Below are positions 20,860-24,087 of a DNA stretch of 24,087 nt, in pieces. The stretch is from JAKBCQ01 sp021807585 (GTDB lineage: Bacteria > Planctomycetota > Planctomycetia > Isosphaerales > Isosphaeraceae): contig DAHWFG010000327.1 in assembly GCA_027325115.1 (NCBI GenBank), forward strand, positions 1 to 24,087, written 5' to 3'. The position numbers were made by a program, and so were the translations under genes. Under the pieces are notes generated by a model, which saw only the letters and a list, made by a program, of their open reading frames with translations, was not told where the DNA came from and ran no database searches. Every line of letters starts with the position of its first letter. Position 1 is the stretch's first letter.

Positions 20860-21312
20860 ATGCAGATTCACGACATCCACTCGGGCGTGACGACGTACAA
20901 GAACCGCAAACGGATCGGTCGCGGCGTCGGCTCGGGGAACGGCAAAACCGCGGGCAAGGGGCACAAGGGACACTCGTCGCGCCAGGGCTACAAGCAAGAT
21001 CCCCTCTTTGAAGGTGGTCAAATGCCGCTCGCGCGGCGGGTTCCCAAACGCGGATTCGTCAACGGAGCGTTCAAAAAAGATTTCGCGATCGTCAACCTCG
21101 ATGCGCTCGAAAAAGCGTTCGAAGCCGGCGCCGAGATCGACGAGAAAGCGCTCCGCGCCAAGGGGATCGTCAAGGGACGCCACGACGACGGCGTCAAGAT
21201 CCTCGGCGACGGTACGCTCTCCAAACCGTTCACGGTTCACGCCGTTAAATTTAGCGAATCGGCCGCGGCCAAAATCACCGCCGCGGGAGGCCGCGCCGTC
21301 GTCGTCTCTTAA
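20860..21312 (+). CDS. rplO: 50S ribosomal protein L15
   Basis: 150 aa. L15 is a late 50S assembly protein. R-K-R-I-G-R-G-V-G-S-G-N-G-K-T-A-G-K-G-H-K-G near the start and F-E-G-G-Q-M-P-L-A-R-R-V-P-K-R-G-F are diagnostic. The start is 4 nt after rpsE, so translation is probably coupled. Followed 93 nt later by secY. Confidence 0.98.
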   Translation: MQIHDIHSGVTTYKNRKRIGRGVGSGNGKTAGKGHKGHSSRQGYKQDPLFEGGQMPLARRVPKRGFVNGAFKKDFAIVNLDALEKAFEAGAEIDEKALRAKGIVKGRHDDGVKILGDGTLSKPFTVHAVKFSESAAAKITAAGGRAVVVS

Positions 21313-21405
21313 GCCGAACGATCGACCGCGCAGCGCCTTCGCCGTCATCGGTACTTAACCCTCCCTCGTCGCCGCCGGACCCTTGAAATCCAGGATATTA
21401 TCAAA

Positions 21406-22788
21406 GTGGAAAAGCTCTTCACGATTTTATTCAAGGTTCCCGACCTGCAAAAGAAAATTCTGATGACGGCCTTGTTCCTGGCCGTTTATCGGATCGGCTT
21501 TTACATCCCGCTGCCGATCGTCGATCAATCCAAGCTTCAGGTTTGGAAGGCGAATGCGGGGTCGTCGACCGCGGGGAGGGTTTTCGGCACCGTGGCGATG
21601 TTCGGCGGCACCTCGGTCGGCATGAGCACGGTCTTCGGCCTCGGAATCATGCCCTACATCTCGGCGTCGATCATCTTCCAGTTGATGGCGAGCGTCGTCC
21701 CCTCACTCGAGGCGATGATGAAGGAGGGAGAAAGCGGCCGGAAGAAAATCAACGAATACACCAGATATGCCACCGTGCTATTATGTTTGATACAAAGCTC
21801 GTTATGGGTGCGGTACATGATGACGACGATGGAGGTCGTGCCCGCGGATTACCGCGACTTCTGGCACGGGTTCATCTGCGTGACGACGATGACCGCCGGA
21901 ACGATCTTTTTAATGTGGATCGGCGAACAGATCGATGAATTCGGCATCGGCAACGGGATCAGCTTGCTAATCATGGCGGGGATTTTGGCGCGGATGCCCT
22001 ACGCTCTCTTCCAGCTTTTCTCAAACGCGACCACAAAACTCACCCCCGAACCGGGTCATCAATACTCCGTCACCACGATCGTGATCTTGCTCGTCTTATT
22101 CATAGCCGTCGTCGTCGGCGTGATCGCGATCACCGAAAGCCAACGGCGGATCCCGACACAATCCGCCAAGCACGTGCGCGGCCGCCGCGTTTTCGGCGGC
22201 GCCAGGCAATACCTGCCGCTCAAAGTCAATCAGGCGGGCGTCATGCCGATCATCTTCGCCTCAAGCCTGCTCATGTTTCCCTATTTTATCTTCAACACCT
22301 TGCAACAGGCGACGGGAAGCTGGATGACCGATCCCGACGCCGGTTCGATCAAATACGGAGTCTCGCTCTTCTTCCGCGAGGCCACCGACGCGTTCCGTTC
22401 GCATGGTTACATCTACACGTTGTTCTATATCATTCTGATTTACTTCTTCTGTTACTTCTGGACGGCGATCACGTTCAATCCCAAGGATATGTCCGAAAAC
22501 CTCAAGGATTACGGCAGCTTCATTCCCGGATATCGCCCGGGGCGGAGAACCGCGGATTATCTTGAGAAAGTGATGCTGCGAATCACGTACGTCGGCGCCG
22601 CGTTCCTCAGCCTGGTCGCGGTCATCCCCTCGCTCGTCTCGGCTTCGCTTGGCGTCGATTACACGATCTCGTCGTTCCTCGGCGGAACAGGGCTCCTGAT
22701 CGTCATCAGCGTGAGCCTCGACCTCGTCCAGAAAATCGATAGCCATTTGATTATGCGTAACTATTCGGGCTTGATGGGCAAGCGTTAA
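21406..22788 (+). CDS. secY: Protein translocase subunit SecY
   Basis: 460 aa, channel subunit of the SecYEG translocon in the inner membrane, with about ten hydrophobic spans. F-G-L-G-I-M-P-Y-I-S-A-S-I-I-F-Q-L in the plug/TM2 region, G-I-G-N-G-I-S-L-L-I, V-N-Q-A-G-V-M-P-I-I-F-A-S-S and the cytoplasmic loop F-I-P-G-Y-R-P-G-R-R-T are diagnostic. GTG 21406 with AGGA about 10 nt upstream is the start. The gene is followed directly by map; adk, often between them, is absent. Confidence 0.98.
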   Translation: MEKLFTILFKVPDLQKKILMTALFLAVYRIGFYIPLPIVDQSKLQVWKANAGSSTAGRVFGTVAMFGGTSVGMSTVFGLGIMPYISASIIFQLMASVVPSLEAMMKEGESGRKKINEYTRYATVLLCLIQSSLWVRYMMTTMEVVPADYRDFWHGFICVTTMTAGTIFLMWIGEQIDEFGIGNGISLLIMAGILARMPYALFQLFSNATTKLTPEPGHQYSVTTIVILLVLFIAVVVGVIAITESQRRIPTQSAKHVRGRRVFGGARQYLPLKVNQAGVMPIIFASSLLMFPYFIFNTLQQATGSWMTDPDAGSIKYGVSLFFREATDAFRSHGYIYTLFYIILIYFFCYFWTAITFNPKDMSENLKDYGSFIPGYRPGRRTADYLEKVMLRITYVGAAFLSLVAVIPSLVSASLGVDYTISSFLGGTGLLIVISVSLDLVQKIDSHLIMRNYSGLMGKR

Positions 22789-22931
22789 ACGAAGATCGTC
22801 GCGGCCCGCCAGTTCACGCCGCGATCGATCCCCGGGTGAACGCGCTCATACGCCGAATCGTTGGATCTGATCAACAACACGGCTGGTCGATTGATCCGTC
22901 GTGACATCCTTGGGAGCGATCCGGAACCGTT

Positions 22932-23714
22932 GTGATCAACTTGAAAAGTCCACGCGAAATCGCCTTGATGCGTGAGGCGGGTCGGGTTGTGGCGAAGGCG
23001 CTTGATCAAATTCAACGTCACGCCGTACCCGGTGTGACGACGGGCGAACTGAACGAACTCGTCGTCGCGATCTTTCGAGAACACGACGCGATCCCGCTGT
23101 TCCTCAATTATCCCAACTCAACCAAGGGTAAACCGCCGTTCCCCGCGGTCGTTTGCGCCAGCGTGAACGAGCAGGTCGTTCACGGAATACCCGGCAAACG
23201 CGTCTTGCGCTCGGGCGACGTCATCTCGGTCGATACGGGCTGCAAAGTCAACGGCTGGTGCGGCGACGCCGCGGTCACGCTGACGATCGGCGAGGTCCGA
23301 CCAGAGATCCAGAAATTGCTTGAAGTGACGAAAAACACGCTCGATCTCGCGATCCGTTCCATGGCTCGCTCCAAAACGTGGTCGGAGGTCGCGCGACTGA
23401 TGGAATCGTACGTGAAGAGCCAGGGAATGTATGTCGTCGATAAGTTCGTGGGACACGGAATCGGTCGCGAGATGCACGAAGAACCCCAGGTTCCCAATTT
23501 TGTCAGCAAACAGTTGCGCAAGCACGATTTTAAACTCGAGCCCGGCCTCGTTTTGGCCATCGAACCGATGGTTTCGCTGGGAACCAAAGAAGTGCGCGTG
23601 CTGGGCGATCATTGGACCGTCGAAACCAAAGATCGCCGCGCCAGCGCCCACTTCGAACACACCGTCGCGATGACCGTCGACGGGCCCAAAGTATTAACCT
23701 ATCTCGAAGACTGA
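22932..23714 (+). CDS. map: Type I methionine aminopeptidase
   Basis: 260 aa, cytosolic metalloenzyme removing the initiator methionine. Metal ligands are visible: Asp101 (V-D-T-G), Asp112 (C-G-D-A-A), His175 (G-H-G-I-G-R), Glu211 (A-I-E-P-M) and Glu242 (H-F-E-H-T); His84 (V-V-H-G-I-P) matches the substrate-binding histidine. Length is normal for a type Ia enzyme without N-terminal extension. GTG 22932 is the start (M-I-N-L-K-S-P-R-E-I), with a weak GGAG upstream. It lies 143 nt after secY. Confidence 0.97.
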   Translation: MINLKSPREIALMREAGRVVAKALDQIQRHAVPGVTTGELNELVVAIFREHDAIPLFLNYPNSTKGKPPFPAVVCASVNEQVVHGIPGKRVLRSGDVISVDTGCKVNGWCGDAAVTLTIGEVRPEIQKLLEVTKNTLDLAIRSMARSKTWSEVARLMESYVKSQGMYVVDKFVGHGIGREMHEEPQVPNFVSKQLRKHDFKLEPGLVLAIEPMVSLGTKEVRVLGDHWTVETKDRRASAHFEHTVAMTVDGPKVLTYLED

Positions 23715-24087
23715 GAATGTACGCGTCCGATCAAAAATCATTGCATGATAATACTTGTTAGAATTGAATTATCTCCCTTGAAAAGACGCTTCGAGTTCGC
23801 CTGGAGAAAAACGCTCCGACCGTTCCTCGCGGCTCGATACGCGGAGCGAAACCCCCGGCGATCGAGGGGTCGAGAAGATTGACGAATTCCTTCATCAACC
23901 TTCTCGACCAACCGCTCGATCACTCGTTCAATCATCCAAATTGTCAAAGATCATCCCGGCTCGATCTCACGGTCGCCCGGGCTCTTGCGCTACGCCGATT
24001 CAACCCGCGATATCGGCCGCCATCGGATTGTGATCCAGATCATCAATTCAAAAATCGATCACTCGATTTGATGAGTCGGTGATTCGC
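23715..24087. other. Gene-free region downstream of map
   Basis: 373 nt with no recognisable gene; infA, rpmJ, rpsM or a tRNA, which might be expected here, are not visible. There is an AT-rich patch at 23731-23776 that could be a promoter, though no good -35/-10 pair was found. The strong inverted repeat at 23870-23907 lies in its middle. Short open frames on both strands have no recognisable content. Confidence 0.5.
23870..23907 (+). terminator. Strong inverted repeat, possible end of the ribosomal cluster transcript
   Basis: TCGAGAAGATTGA (23870-23882) pairs with TCAACCTTCTCGA (23895-23907), 12 of 13 positions complementary, around a 12-nt loop. It lies 155 nt after map. No T-run follows, so a Rho-independent terminator is only one option; an mRNA 3' processing or stability element or a protein-binding dyad are others. 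Confidence 0.4.

Noticed and set aside
23715..24087. infA, rpmJ or tRNA gene after map
   Set aside because: No start with the expected M-K-V-R-A-S or IF1 sequence and no cloverleaf-like pattern could be found.

Overview
The window looks like a chromosomal segment of a planctomycete. Two neighbouring genes encode DUF1559-type pseudopilin-like proteins (N-terminal TLIELL/TLVEVL methylation-type signal, C-terminal H-x-A-x-x-DGSV block), a family hugely expanded in Planctomycetes, and a third protein carries the planctomycetal LEPR-type N-terminal motif. The frequent GATCG/CGATCG words and moderately high GC would fit Isosphaerales-like genomes; that placement is inference only.

Layout. (1) 3-8671, plus strand, accessory region: the 3' end of a DUF1573-like gene; a tandemly duplicated two-gene cassette (secreted 12-cysteine protein + membrane protein with N- and C-terminal hydrophobic segments) at 490-2114 and 2284-3833; two DUF1559 pseudopilin-like genes; and a long fused glycosyltransferase (GT2 domain, acidic linker, GT39/ArnT-like membrane domain). 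Gaps are mostly 20-60 nt, so these could be co-transcribed. (2) 8672-8801: AT-rich convergent gap. (3) 8802-10181, minus strand: a left-handed beta-helix hexapeptide-repeat protein. (4) 10182-10598: intergenic region with a good sigma70-type promoter. (5) 10599-23714: the S10-spc ribosomal protein cluster in the order rpsJ, rplC, rplD, rplW, rplB, rpsS, rplV, rpsC, rplP, rpmC, rpsQ, rplN, rplX, rplE, rpsN (zinc type), rpsH, rplF, rplR, rpsE, rplO, secY, map. No rpmD lies between rpsE and rplO and no adk between secY and map. (6) 23715-24087: no recognisable gene.

The ribosomal cluster is classical in gene order but loose in spacing: many gaps are 70-190 nt, and the rpsJ-rplC gap is 420 nt and packed with inverted repeats, including an approximately 19-bp hairpin closed by a UUCG loop about 90 nt before rplC. 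That is my best candidate for an undescribed cis-acting RNA.

The best candidate for an undescribed protein system is the duplicated cassette. The two small secreted proteins have diverged strongly in sequence, yet 10 of 11 inter-cysteine spacings are identical. A 32-nt relic of the upstream gene's 3' end in front of the second copy marks the edge of the duplication. No function can be assigned to the cassette from sequence alone.
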